Shown: positions 34,341 through 43,576 of the stretch, one piece after another | Position numbering within the stretch: position 1 is the stretch's first letter | Layout: each line of letters opens with the position of its first letter | Origin: Ricinus communis | Taxonomy: Eukaryota > Streptophyta > Magnoliopsida > Malpighiales > Euphorbiaceae | Reading direction: 5' to 3' | NCBI RefSeq assembly: GCF_019578655.1 | Contig: NC_063264.1 | Span: forward strand, 19,270,429-19,334,428 | DNA length: 64,000 nt | Position numbers and translations under genes: made by a program | Notes under the pieces: model-generated | What the model was told of the DNA's origin: nothing | Seen by the model: the letters and a program-made list of their open reading frames with translations, nothing else | Databases searched by the model: none

Positions 34341-35856
34341 GCTTCAAATTCTTCCCAATGGAATAAAGTTCAAGAGGCAATTTCGTCCATACACAGATAC
34401 CTCTAATCTGTTCACTATAGCAGACACAGAACCACCATTTCTGCAATACAAAGAAAAATTTCTTCCTTTTTGTCTAGAATCCCATTCACATTTCCAACAC
34501 CCTCTACCCTTATGGAAAAATCTCCAGTTCTATATCAGCCTTCCTTTCAAGCTCAATGAAGATATCAACCCAACAAAGGCCACCCATATAGAAATGTCTC
34601 CTACAGATCCAGCCCTTGCCAGATCGGAATGCCTGACTCTGCTACAACAAGGCCTCATCGAACCCACAACCTCACAATGGGCCTGTCAAGCCTTTTATGT
34701 GGAAAAAAGATCTGAAAAGTTAAGGGGGAAAAAGAGACTTGTTATTGATTACAAGCCTCTGAATCATTTTTTGCAAGACAACAAATTTCCTCTTCCTCGC
34801 ATTTCGAACCTAAAAGTCCACATTCAAAAGGCCCAATTCTATTCAAAATTTGATCTCAAGGCTGGATTTTGGCAATTGGGTATCCATCCCTCAGAAAGAT
34901 ACAAAACAACTTTTTGTATCCCAAACGCCCAATATCAATGGACAGTCATGCCTTTTGGGCTCAAAACAGCTCCTTCTCAATTCCAAAAAATAATGATAGA
35001 GATCTTTGGGCCTATCCTTTACTCCTCCCTTATCTACATTAATGACATTCTCTTATTCTCAGAGACAGCTGAGGAACATCACCAACTCCTGAAACAATTC
35101 CTTGCTATCATCCAAAAGTATGGAATCATGCTGTCAGAGAAAAAGAGTATTATTGGCCAGCAAGAGATAGAGTTCCTTGGCATGCATTTCAAAGACGACC
35201 AATACACGTATGGTCCACACTTGACAAAAGAGCTTGATTATTTTCCACATGAGAATCTCTCTGTAAAGCAAATACAGCAATTTCTTGGAATACTCAACTA
35301 TGTCAGGGAAGCCATACCACACCTGTCCAGTTACACATGTCATCTTTCCAAAATGCTCAAAAAGGACCCTCCCCCTTGGGGAACATAACAGACTACAGCT
35401 GTCAAGAGACTAAAAGAATTGGCTCACAATCCTCCACCCTTCACCATTCCATCTACAGGAAATCTTATCCTACAGACTGACGCATCCGATCATGCATGGG
35501 GGGCCATTCTTCTTGAAAATCTCAATAACAAGGAACAATTGTGTGGTTATGCATCAGGATAATTTTCTCCATCAGAAAAGTATTACCATTCAACATATAA
35601 AGAGATTCTGGCAGTCAAATACGGGATAAAAAAGTTTGAGTTTTTTCTGATTGGTCAACACTTCTTGGTTCGAATGGATAATTCTTCATTTTCAAAAATT
35701 CTTGAGTCCAACCAAAAGACCTTACCAGAACCTCAATTATTGAGATTAAAATCATGGTTTAGCATATATGATTTTGAAGTTCAGCATATAAAAGGAACGA
35801 GAAACCTCATCCCAGATTTCTTATCCAGACTGTCAAAGCCACAACCAAAATACTAA
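34258..35856 (+). pseudogene. EPRV reverse transcriptase and RNase H
   Basis: This RT is of the caulimovirid type, with GKKRLVIDYKPLNHFL, FSKFDLKAGFWQLG-like and MPFGLKTAPSQFQ motifs. The catalytic YxDD reads YIND (35035-35046), removing the first aspartate. Stops occur at 35386 (TAA) and 35560 (TAA). RNase H follows with LQTDASDHAWGA and HIKGTRNLIPDFLSR, ending at 35856. All blocks share one frame, so decay is mainly by substitutions. In an active virus this enzyme copies pregenomic RNA to DNA. Confidence 0.9.
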
Positions 35857-35897
35857 CCTATTGTCCTCCTCACACAGTTAATCTTCCTATAATCTTC

Positions 35898-36701
35898 ATG
35901 GCCTCTTCGTCCTAAAAAAACCCTCTGCAACCTCCCTCACCACCAGACCTTCCCTCAAATCTCACAACCAAACAGGTCAACAATTTTGCCAAAAATATGA
36001 TGTTTCATTATTTGGCAATCATCCAACAGACTTTCTCACTACCCATCCAACCCAATTTCTTCTTTCCAGATTACCCTTGGTGCTTAATCTATCACCTTTC
36101 TCCTACCCATCCACAAATTGAAAGTGAATTATAGTTTCTATGGTGCCTTTCCACAGTTTGTTATCATGCTATAGAAGTACCAGTCATGGACCTTCTATAC
36201 TTCTTCAATATTGAAACAAATGCAGGAACATATCCATGGAAATATCTTACTTGGTTCAAAACCCCATATCAATGGAAAAAGGATCTCCTCAAAATCATCC
36301 ATGAAAATAAATTGTTCACAGATAATGACTTCAAGGCTTGAGGATATCATGCCATCTATATTCTTCACAGACCTTACTTTAAGCTCTCAGAAGAAACTTA
36401 TGCCACCCAAAACATCTATCATTATTGGAGAACAATTGAAATGCCCTTACATCTTGCTCCTTCACCAATAACAAGGGATTTGAAGCTCACTCTACAACTA
36501 AGAAATGATTTAGGAAGGACCAATGTTTCTACACCACTTGTCTGCACTTACAATGGACATCTATGGACTGAACACTCAATTATTGAACAATCCACTTTAC
36601 CTATACTGCCGACCCTACTAGATGATCCAAGTCTGACCACTAAACAGAAAGAGGCCATTATGCAAGATTCTCAACCCATGGACGATGATAGTGGTTCGTG
36701 A
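35898..36701 (+). pseudogene. EPRV second ORF, function unknown
   Basis: An ATG at 35898 opens a frame closed at once by a TAA (35913-35915). The same frame then continues to 36701 with only two more stops (36132 and 36339). Readable parts include FFPDYPWCLIYHLSPTHPQ, TNAGTYPWKYLTWFKTPYQW and, near the end, SLTTKQKEAIMQDSQ. Florendoviruses are described as having a second ORF of unknown role after the polyprotein, and position and size fit that. No function is proposed. Confidence 0.6.
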
Positions 36702-36752
36702 GCTGGCAATAAAGACTATCTTTCTCCTCAATAATTCAAAATGTAAAGATAT

Positions 36753-36782
36753 AAAAAGATGAGATTCCAATCTCATCTTTTT
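36753..36782. repeat. Perfect hairpin 1 in the EPRV intergenic region
   Basis: A 14-bp perfect stem (AAAAAGATGAGATT with its complement) encloses a 2-nt CC loop. It lies about 50 bp after the end of the second viral ORF and 180 bp before the TATA box. Confidence 0.85.
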
Positions 36783-36906
36783 CGTCTTATTAGGTGTATT
36801 ATTTTTCTGCTTTTTTGCATGTGATATGTAAGTGTATTATTAGAAGATAGGTCTTATCCTTTTGTAAGTGGAAAATCTCTTCTTTTCTTCTTAGGAAGAC
36901 ATGTGT

Positions 36907-36934
36907 AAAAGATAAGATTCCCACCTTATCTTTT
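36907..36934. repeat. Hairpin 2 in the EPRV intergenic region
   Basis: A 10-bp perfect stem (AAAAGATAAG with CTTATCTTTT) with an 8-nt loop, about 25 bp upstream of the TATA box. The stem sequence is related to that of hairpin 1. Confidence 0.8.
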
Positions 36935-36959
36935 CTGTCTTGTTGTTTTTAGGCTCCTC

Positions 36960-36967
36960 TATATAAA
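36960..36967 (+). promoter_or_regulatory. EPRV TATA box
   Basis: TATATAAA within a CTCTATATAAAGAG context, at the position expected for the pregenomic RNA promoter. Confidence 0.65.
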
Positions 36968-37256
36968 GAGAAGTCGAGAGTAATGGAGGCAAGCAAGTTT
37001 TTCTTTCATCTATCAATATAATATTCTTCTCATGGCTTTCTAAATTCTTCATCTCTTCCTCTCGATCCATTGGCTATGAGCTATTTGCTTGCACGATCTG
37101 TTCTTTTATGATTCAAAAGGACTAACTCGGCTATAAGAATCCAAAAGAGCACAAAGACATGGCAAAGGTGCCTCTATACAGTCTTAGCTTGAGGATTTAT
37201 CCTGCCTTGAGTTTACAGTATGAGAATCATTAGAATGAGTAGCTCTCGGCTACAAT

Positions 37257-37264
37257 TGGTATCA
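37257..37264 (+). promoter_or_regulatory. EPRV primer-binding site (partial tRNA-Met match)
   Basis: TGGTATCA matches the first eight bases of the tRNA-Met complement TGGTATCAGAGC used by caulimovirids; the following bases (TGAC) deviate. It overlaps the A of the movement-protein ATG. Confidence 0.6.
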
Positions 37265-38190
37265 TGACTTCAGAAATCATTACTCATACCTCCACTCTAC
37301 AACTCTCTCATTCTTGTAGGAAAACTATATCCAATAAGATCGACCATCTTGTGGAAATTTCTCATATTCCTGAAAATGTTCAAATAGAAAATACTCTTGT
37401 ACCCATTATCAACCCATATAACATTTTCAAGAAACAGAACTTTGTCAGAAAAACCTTCAACCAAATCATCCACAAACAACCTTTATCCGTTAAGGAGTAT
37501 GTTCAATCTTCCTCTCTTTCACAATGTTCCCTTACTTCTACCACTCAGGAGCAGTATGTTACTCTTGAGATTCCCACTTCCTTTATAGAACAATGGAAGA
37601 AACAGGGATACACACGTCTCCATCTTGGAGCTCTCAGGCTAGTCCTCTCTTATCATAGCAGGATGGGTTTACCAGTTACGGCCCGTATGTCACTTTTAGA
37701 CACCAGGTATCTCAGATACGAGCATGCAGTAATCGGGACTATAGTCACAACACTTAACACTGGAAGTGTTATTCTGACTTTCTTTCCAAATTTTAATTTA
37801 TCTCTTAATGATCCCTATTTGTCAACTGCACTCAAGGTCCAAGTCCAGATCACTGGAGCAAATCAAGTGACCGATGCTCTTTCTGCGACCCTGCACCACC
37901 AGATTGTCTACAGACTACAAGACCATGCCTTTAATCTTCAAATCCCAGGCTTCCAAGCCTACTCTGATGCTTTGTTTATTATAGCTGACTCTGGTTAAAT
38001 CCCTACAATAGTCCAGGCCCCAAGGCAGCTGGAAAGAGAAGATCTGTAGAAGTTAATCCCAACTGAATGGGTGACCAATTATGAGAAACTCCAGGCATCT
38101 CAAGCCAAGCCTGTTCAGGCTACTGACCCTCTTTTTGTCACCCAAAAGGATGGTACTGTAAAAATGATTTTCATAAAAAAACGGAAGAAT
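37264..38190 (+). pseudogene. EPRV movement protein
   Basis: The frame from the ATG at 37264 to the TAA at 37996 encodes 244 residues of a 30K-type movement protein. It includes EQYVTLEIPTSFIEQWKKQG, LGALRLVLSYHSRMGLPV and LLDTRYLRYEHAVIGT. The same frame continues past the TAA (VQAPRQLERED, stop at 38047, then LIPTEWVTNYEKLQ) to about 38190. This domain transports virus through plasmodesmata. It is the least damaged part of the viral copy. Confidence 0.8.
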
Positions 38191-38222
38191 TTTCTTCTGC
38201 TCCTTTTATCTTCCAAGCATCG

Positions 38223-39352
38223 ATGATACAGCCTGTGTCCAAACCTAGAGAAAAGATCCCTATTCATTCTTTTCAGTCCTCTGGACATCATATCTATACT
38301 GCTAGGATTAAGGGACACTTCATCTGGGATGTTGACCCAGGAATGTGTAGATCAGGATGCACTTGCAGAGATGATCTCGATTTTGCTGAACCATGTTTTC
38401 AACACTCTAAGAAAAGTCCAAGAGTCATGTCTCCAGAAACTTCGTGTTTAGTCACGAAACCAAGGCCAGATGACCGAGATCCAGACAGTCCTTGGATTGG
38501 CATCCACAAAAAATAAAAAGAAAAACAGGATAAATCTCCTCTTCCAATGTATAAGGAAGCCTTAAAACTTCTTGCAAAAGAAGGAAAGACTATCCTTGAC
38601 ATCACCTTTGATGAGATGAAGGTACTTTTGGCTCAAAAGGGAATTGTTTTTAGGTAGAAGCCTTCTACTACTTGCAGACAGGAGATTCATTTTGATTTAC
38701 CAGCAGTTCAACCACCCCAGGCAATCCAAAGCTGTTTCATGTTCCAGCCTGAAGATTTCCCTCCCCTAGGGAAGTCCGAAAATAAAAGATCGAACATCCT
38801 CCCCTCAAGGATTACTCCATCAGGATCCATAGAGCCTCTCACTCCACTAGAAGAAGTCCTAAATTGGCAGATCTCTAATTCCATAGTTCAGAATTCATAT
38901 CTAAAGAAGATACATGGAAAATTGGATCAGGCTCTCCATTTGGCTCATAAGTTTGACCAGAAGTTGGACACTTTCTCTCAAGAAGTAATCTAACTATATT
39001 CTTCTCTAACCGCCAAATATCAAGCCTTGGATAGAGAGCTTTGAGTTCCTCAACCGATTACACCAGCTTTCATCTAGAAGGAAAAAGAAATTACAAGGCT
39101 CAAAAGGCAGATTGATCAAATTGAACATGACCTTAGAAAAGATCAATCTTCTACAATCCCTTCCTTTACATCAGCAGCCTCTACATCTTCTGTAATTTCC
39201 CCCTCATACTATTCTTCATTTCCTTTCCTCCTACAGCCAGAATAAGAAGGAACTCTTTACCAACCCTTTGGTACTTTCTCACATCTATACCCAAAAGGCT
39301 CATAACCCAACAAAAGAAAATATCTTCTTCTCCAGTTTCTAAAGAAAATAAA
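38223..39352 (+). pseudogene. EPRV region between movement and coat protein
   Basis: A different frame from the movement protein. It has a cysteine-rich segment (GMCRSGCTCRDDLDFAEPCF, about 38337-38396), a proline-rich middle with stops (38514, near 38656), and helical charged stretches after 38830 that could form coiled coils (EKEITRLKRQIDQIEHDLRK near 39080-39140). The function is not recognised beyond being part of the viral polyprotein. Confidence 0.55.
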
Positions 39353-40048
39353 TTGTCAGACCAATCATTCATCAGCCCTTATGATTCTGATTCTTCCTCA
39401 AATACCTCTGAGATGGCAGATATCATAAAAATTCTCATGAATACCTCTACTACTGAACCCAATCCAGAAGTAGTGGAGCCTGAAGATGGCACAGAGAATG
39501 CACAGTCATATTTTGTTCCTATTGGAGCTTCATACCCAAGGTCAAAACCGACAACTGGCACGGGACCTTGGTTCACCTTTGATGATTTACCTCCATCAAA
39601 ATGGAGAGATAAGCTTTCTGAATTTTTGGCATGGATTGATCTTCAAATGACTTTTGATGGTGCCAGACTTAAAAGAGTTCTTGCTGAATTTGTTACGAGA
39701 TTCACAAGCAGTTTAAGGGATTGGTTCCAGTCACAGCCTGAGTATACCAGACTCCAATTTGTGACTCTACCAACTCCATCAGCTACGGTCACAGTCCTCC
39801 ATAATTAGTTCCTTGGAAGTTATGATCTCATTATATGACAACAAAAATAGGAATACTTTGATCGAAAATGTTGTTCGTTGAAGATCAAGGATCTGGAAAG
39901 ACATTATTCTGCCATGTCCAAATTATATTATGTCATTGGAGGGCACGACGGCGATGATACATTGAAATATACTTTCATCACCTCATTACCAGATGAGACA
40001 CAACCAGAAGTTAACAACATGATCGCCGCAACAAAAGGTACTGCATCA
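39353..40048 (+). pseudogene. EPRV coat protein core, 3'-truncated
   Basis: The frame 39353-39808 and its continuation 39878-40048 share motifs with caulimovirid capsid domains: WRDKLSEFLAWIDLQMTFDG, LRDWFQSQPEYTRLQFV and, after stops at 39806, 39836 and 39848, KCCSLKIKDLERHYSAMSKL and YVIGG. Homology ends abruptly at about 40048, inside the capsid core, at the junction with an Athila-like LTR. The missing piece would join to the zinc-knuckle part at 33335. Confidence 0.75.
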
Positions 40049-40555
40049 CATAATCGCTTAGAGATAAGGATAATTAACTAGCCGGATTAAGAATTAACAA
40101 AGCTTAATAGAGGCGGATCAAAGCTTAATGCTAATTTAAGAACTAATCGTTAGGAAGAGATTCCAACTTTAGGTTATTAGATTTAGGAATTCGGTTATCT
40201 CGAGAGAGAAACCAAATTTGGTTAAGAATTCATCCATGGGTAGCATAATTAGACTCACCAGTCCTTTATCTTTTGTTTGATTGCTAACTAGTTTAGGTTC
40301 CCTTTGGGTTTGCTTTCTTGTCTTGGTTGTTTTAGTTATCAATTACTCTTGCATCTCCCTTAAAACTTAGATTGTAGCTATTAGTTAGTTTAGAAAGTAT
40401 TCATCACTCATTTTAGGTTAATATAACAAAGAACAAAGGAGTAACTCTAGGCTTTCACTTTCGCAAGGAATACGACCTTGATACTCGCCATTAGTGCTAG
40501 ACTGCATCGATAGGTACACTGCCTTAGATTGTAGCTAACATAATTTAGCCTATCA
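40049..40555 (+). repeat. Athila-like copy 1, truncated 5' LTR
   Basis: Nearly identical to 44483-44992 of the 3' LTR. It ends in TATCA at 40555. The first 900 bp or so of the LTR are missing; endogenous virus sequence occupies the left side. Confidence 0.9.
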
Positions 40556-40561
40556 AGTTTT

Positions 40562-40579
40562 TGGCGCCGTTACCGGGGA
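40562..40579 (+). promoter_or_regulatory. Primer-binding site complementary to tRNA-Asp
   Basis: TGGCGCCGTTACCGGGGA matches the complement of the plant tRNA-Asp 3' end with one difference (A for G). Copy 2 has the exact version (63883-63900, reverse). Confidence 0.85.
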
Positions 40580-40718
40580 ATGTTTGACAACTAGAGTGAA
40601 ATTTGCTATTTGTTAATTTAGCTATTTTTTTATTTTTATTTATATTTATTTATGTTTTGTTTGTACATATTTATTTAGTTAAGTTTATGATTCAGATAGT
40701 GGATGGTAAGGAGGTTCA

Positions 40719-41534
40719 ATGCTAAACTCTTTGTATGACACGTTGGAAAATGGGATTAGGAACCAAGAGAGTGCTAAAAATTGGGATACCCGTGCATATC
40801 TAGAAGCTCGAGTGGAATCGTTTTGCAGGGCTACCGATCAACTCTCCACTCCTATCATTTCATCTCAAGTTTTTTATGAATTTTGTTGTAGTTTATATTT
40901 GAGTAATGATTGTCCATTGTATAGTGATGTTGCTCATTATTCTTATAACTATGAATAGGTGAATTATACGGGAAGTTGGCTAAATGACTCGTATGGAAGC
41001 ACCTACAATCAAGAGTTGAGCACTCATTCACCCTTTGGATGGAGCTTAGATGGCCAAGAACCACCAGAATTTCAGCAGCCTAATCTTGCACCATCAACTC
41101 AAGGTGAAGAGTTAGTGTCAGAGGAGCTGATGATAAGGTTTATTGTAAGTCTTGAGGATAGATTCCAACAAACAGAAAGGGTACTTGAAGGTCAACAAGC
41201 CTCGATTGAGAACATAAAGCATCAAGTAGGCTTGATTTTCAAGTTACTAGATGAAGAGCAATTAGGAACTCCATCAAACGCTACTGAATCCGAGGAACAC
41301 TTGAGCGCCATCACTTTGCGTTCAAGTGAGAATTTTTCTGGTTTATCTAATATGTTTGACGATGATGCTTCTGTGCAGGACGATTTCTTGAACATGGAGA
41401 TGGAACCAGAAAAGGAAGAGGCGAACATAATTCCTTTGAAAGACTATCAAGGAATGTCGGTGGATGATCTTCGAGTTGCGATTAGAGGAATTGTTGGTAG
41501 ATTTTCCACAAGTCCCTTTGATGATGGAAGATGA
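40719..41534 (+). pseudogene. Athila-like Gag fragment, copy 1
   Basis: The frame from the ATG at 40719 runs to 41534 with one TAG at 40956-40958. Motifs include NQESAKNWDTRAYLEARVES, a cysteine/proline pattern near CSLYLSNDCPL (a reduced Athila zinc site), EELMIRFIVSLEDRFQQTER and SAITLRSSENFSGLS (ITLRSGK in Athila). Copy 2 has Gln at the place of this stop, so the stop is private to copy 1. The end of the frame overlaps the next one in another phase. Confidence 0.75.
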
Positions 41535-41874
41535 GCACGAGTTATCCAATAAAGAAGTCTTGGAGGAGCTCGAGTTTCTTCTAGCAAGTGAACCAAGCCA
41601 AGGACTGAAGAAAACCATCGACACTCCTGAAGAAATTACCCAACCATCGATCCTTCCAATTGTTGAAACTCTAGCTTTCAAATTGGAAGAGCCCCTACAG
41701 CATCATGACTACGTTCAATTATACGAGGAGCGAGTTTTGCCCATCATACTAGCAACTTGCTTGACAGTCAGGAAGAGGAAGTCGACGATTATCCCTTTAA
41801 GTGGATACTTGAAGCCATTTCCTTGGAAGAAGGATGGATGGTCGTCGATTACGCCCGTTTGCTTTTCACTATAA
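41464..41874 (+). CDS. Athila-like second frame, copy 1 (overlaps Gag frame by 71 nt)
   Basis: The frame encodes LEELLVDFPQVPLMMEDEHE, VLEELEFLLASEPSQGLKK, TIDTPEEITQPSILPIVET and LEEPLQHHDYVQLYEERVLP. Copy 2 carries the same frame in the same relative phase. I do not recognise its function; the composition (acidic, helical) would fit a Gag-Pol linker or a decayed protease precursor region. Confidence 0.5.
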   Translation: MIFELRLEELLVDFPQVPLMMEDEHELSNKEVLEELEFLLASEPSQGLKKTIDTPEEITQPSILPIVETLAFKLEEPLQHHDYVQLYEERVLPIILATCLTVRKRKSTIIPLSGYLKPFPWKKDGWSSITPVCFSL

Positions 41875-43576
41875 GTCCAGCTAAGAAGACTCATCACATA
41901 AAAAAGAAGCGCTTTTGGGAGGCACCCCAAACTTTATCTTTAATCTCTAATATTTTAACCTTTTGTTTTGAAACATTTTATTAGTTTTAGTTTTCATATT
42001 TTATTTAATTTTTGTTTCAGTTTTGATTTTAATTCCTTATTTTATTATTTGTAGCCACTCCTCCACCACAGACCAGCCAGCGCCCTGATATACCTGCTGA
42101 TGCGCCTCTTTTCACCCCGGAGCTATAGTCAGGGCAGTATTATTTCTTTTTTCCTTTTTCATTTCTTATATTTTGTACATTGAGGACAGTGTGTCCTTCA
42201 AGTGTGGGGTGGTGATATTAATATACACTTGCTTTCATGTTTTATTATTTTGTATATGAAATTCAGATCCATTTCAATTATCCCATCTCAGTTATTTGTT
42301 TATTCTTTGTGCAATATTTTGTAAAATTTTGAAAATTTTTCACTTTGTTTCAATGCTTTTACTATAGACTTGCTTTTGGAAATCCTGTTTATGTCCATGT
42401 GATCGGGTAAAACCGATAGTGTTGAGTCTTGCGGAAGAATGTAAGATAATTAGTTTGAGTTTTGTACTAAGTTGCTTTGGCTTATCTAATTTTATTTTGA
42501 TGATTTTTGTTTAGAACCTACTCAAAAGTACACTTGTGAGAAATTGAGCCTAAATTGTAAGCATACACTTTATATGCTTGTATTTATTTCTTGTTGAGAG
42601 TGCCAATTACTATCTTTACTTTTAGAACTTGCTCGGTAATGCTTATGAGGGCCACAAGGAGAGTTTAACACTTTGGTATGATAGAAGCACTTAGGTTTTT
42701 CATTCTAGCCAAATAGCCTTCATTCGTTTATTGATTCTGTAGATAACTCCTTCTTTTACCATATTTTTTTTATCATATTCCATTACCACTTAGTTTTATT
42801 CTGCTTTGGGTTATGATTTTGCACATGAGTTATTTTTATTGTTAATTTTTGTCTTGGGAATAGGTTTGGAATCTTGTAGCAGCTTACTTTAATCCAAAAA
42901 GAAATTCACTCTATTATGTGAATGTTCTTCCCTTATGAAAAAAAGAAAAAAGAAAGAAAGAAGAAAAATATATAAAAAGAAGAATAAGAGGGAAAGGTGA
43001 TGAAAAGAAAGAAAGTAAGTGAGCTAAACATTTTGACTTGATTCCTATTTCCCACCTTGGACTACTATCCATTGTTTACCCCTTGTGATTATTGTGACTT
43101 ATGTGTGTGTCATGTATTTCATTGCATAACACCATAGGTTCAACATCTTATCAAATTTACTACCCCTACCTAATCCCCATTACAACCCTTATAAAGACCT
43201 CTTGACATGGTTGTTGACTCTCCATAAGTGGCAGGAGTAGGATTTAAGAGCAAGCATATAGTAAGTAAGGCAGTAGTTGATGCATTGAGCGATTAAACAC
43301 TACCCTTTAAACACTTTGAGTGATTTAGAGTGAATCTGGTGAGGAGTTGGTTCTAAACAATTTTGTTGAGACAGTATTTTGTGAATTATTGGCATCTTGG
43401 TTGTGATACTTGAATTGATTGCTTTGTTTCTTTTTGTTTGACTTACGCTTGTTAAGGATATATGCAGGAGCTTTCTAGCTTGTCTGTCATTTTAAGTGTT
43501 GTTCCTTAGTGGTTTATTTTTCTTATTTTACTTTTGATTGCTTGAGGACAAGCAATGAGCTAAGTGTGGGGTTATT
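41875..43576 (+). other. Athila-like copy 1, non-coding internal region to PPT
   Basis: No coding sequence. It contains TTGAGGACAGTGTGTCCT followed by AAGTGTGGGG (42179-42210) and, at the end, a hairpin TTGCTTG-AGGA-CAAGCAA (43538-43555) followed by TAAGTGTGGGG, the polypurine tract before the 3' LTR. An A/G-rich tract lies at 42935-43020. Confidence 0.7.

Larger units (their letters stand above)
36702..37263 (+). promoter_or_regulatory. EPRV intergenic region and leader
   Basis: This holds an AATAAA (36708-36713), two hairpins, a TATA box (CTCTATATAAAGAG, centred at 36963) and a leader of about 270 bp ending in a methionine-tRNA-like primer site. This layout is that of the pregenomic RNA promoter of plant pararetroviruses. 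Confidence 0.65.
33335..40048 (+). mobile_element. Endogenous pararetrovirus (Caulimoviridae, petuvirus/florendovirus-like), permuted and defective
   Basis: The order on the plus strand is: end of coat protein with zinc knuckle, protease, RT, RNase H, a second ORF, an intergenic region with TATA box and PBS, movement protein, a central unknown region, and coat protein. That is one viral genome order, opened inside the coat-protein gene, as expected for a circular genome integrated once and linearised there. Length (about 6.7 kb) is slightly short of a 7-8 kb genome; a piece of coat protein is missing. Many in-frame stops, frameshifts and lost catalytic residues make it incapable of expression as virus. 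Assignment to petuvirus or florendovirus rests on gene order and recollected motif similarity. Confidence 0.85.
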
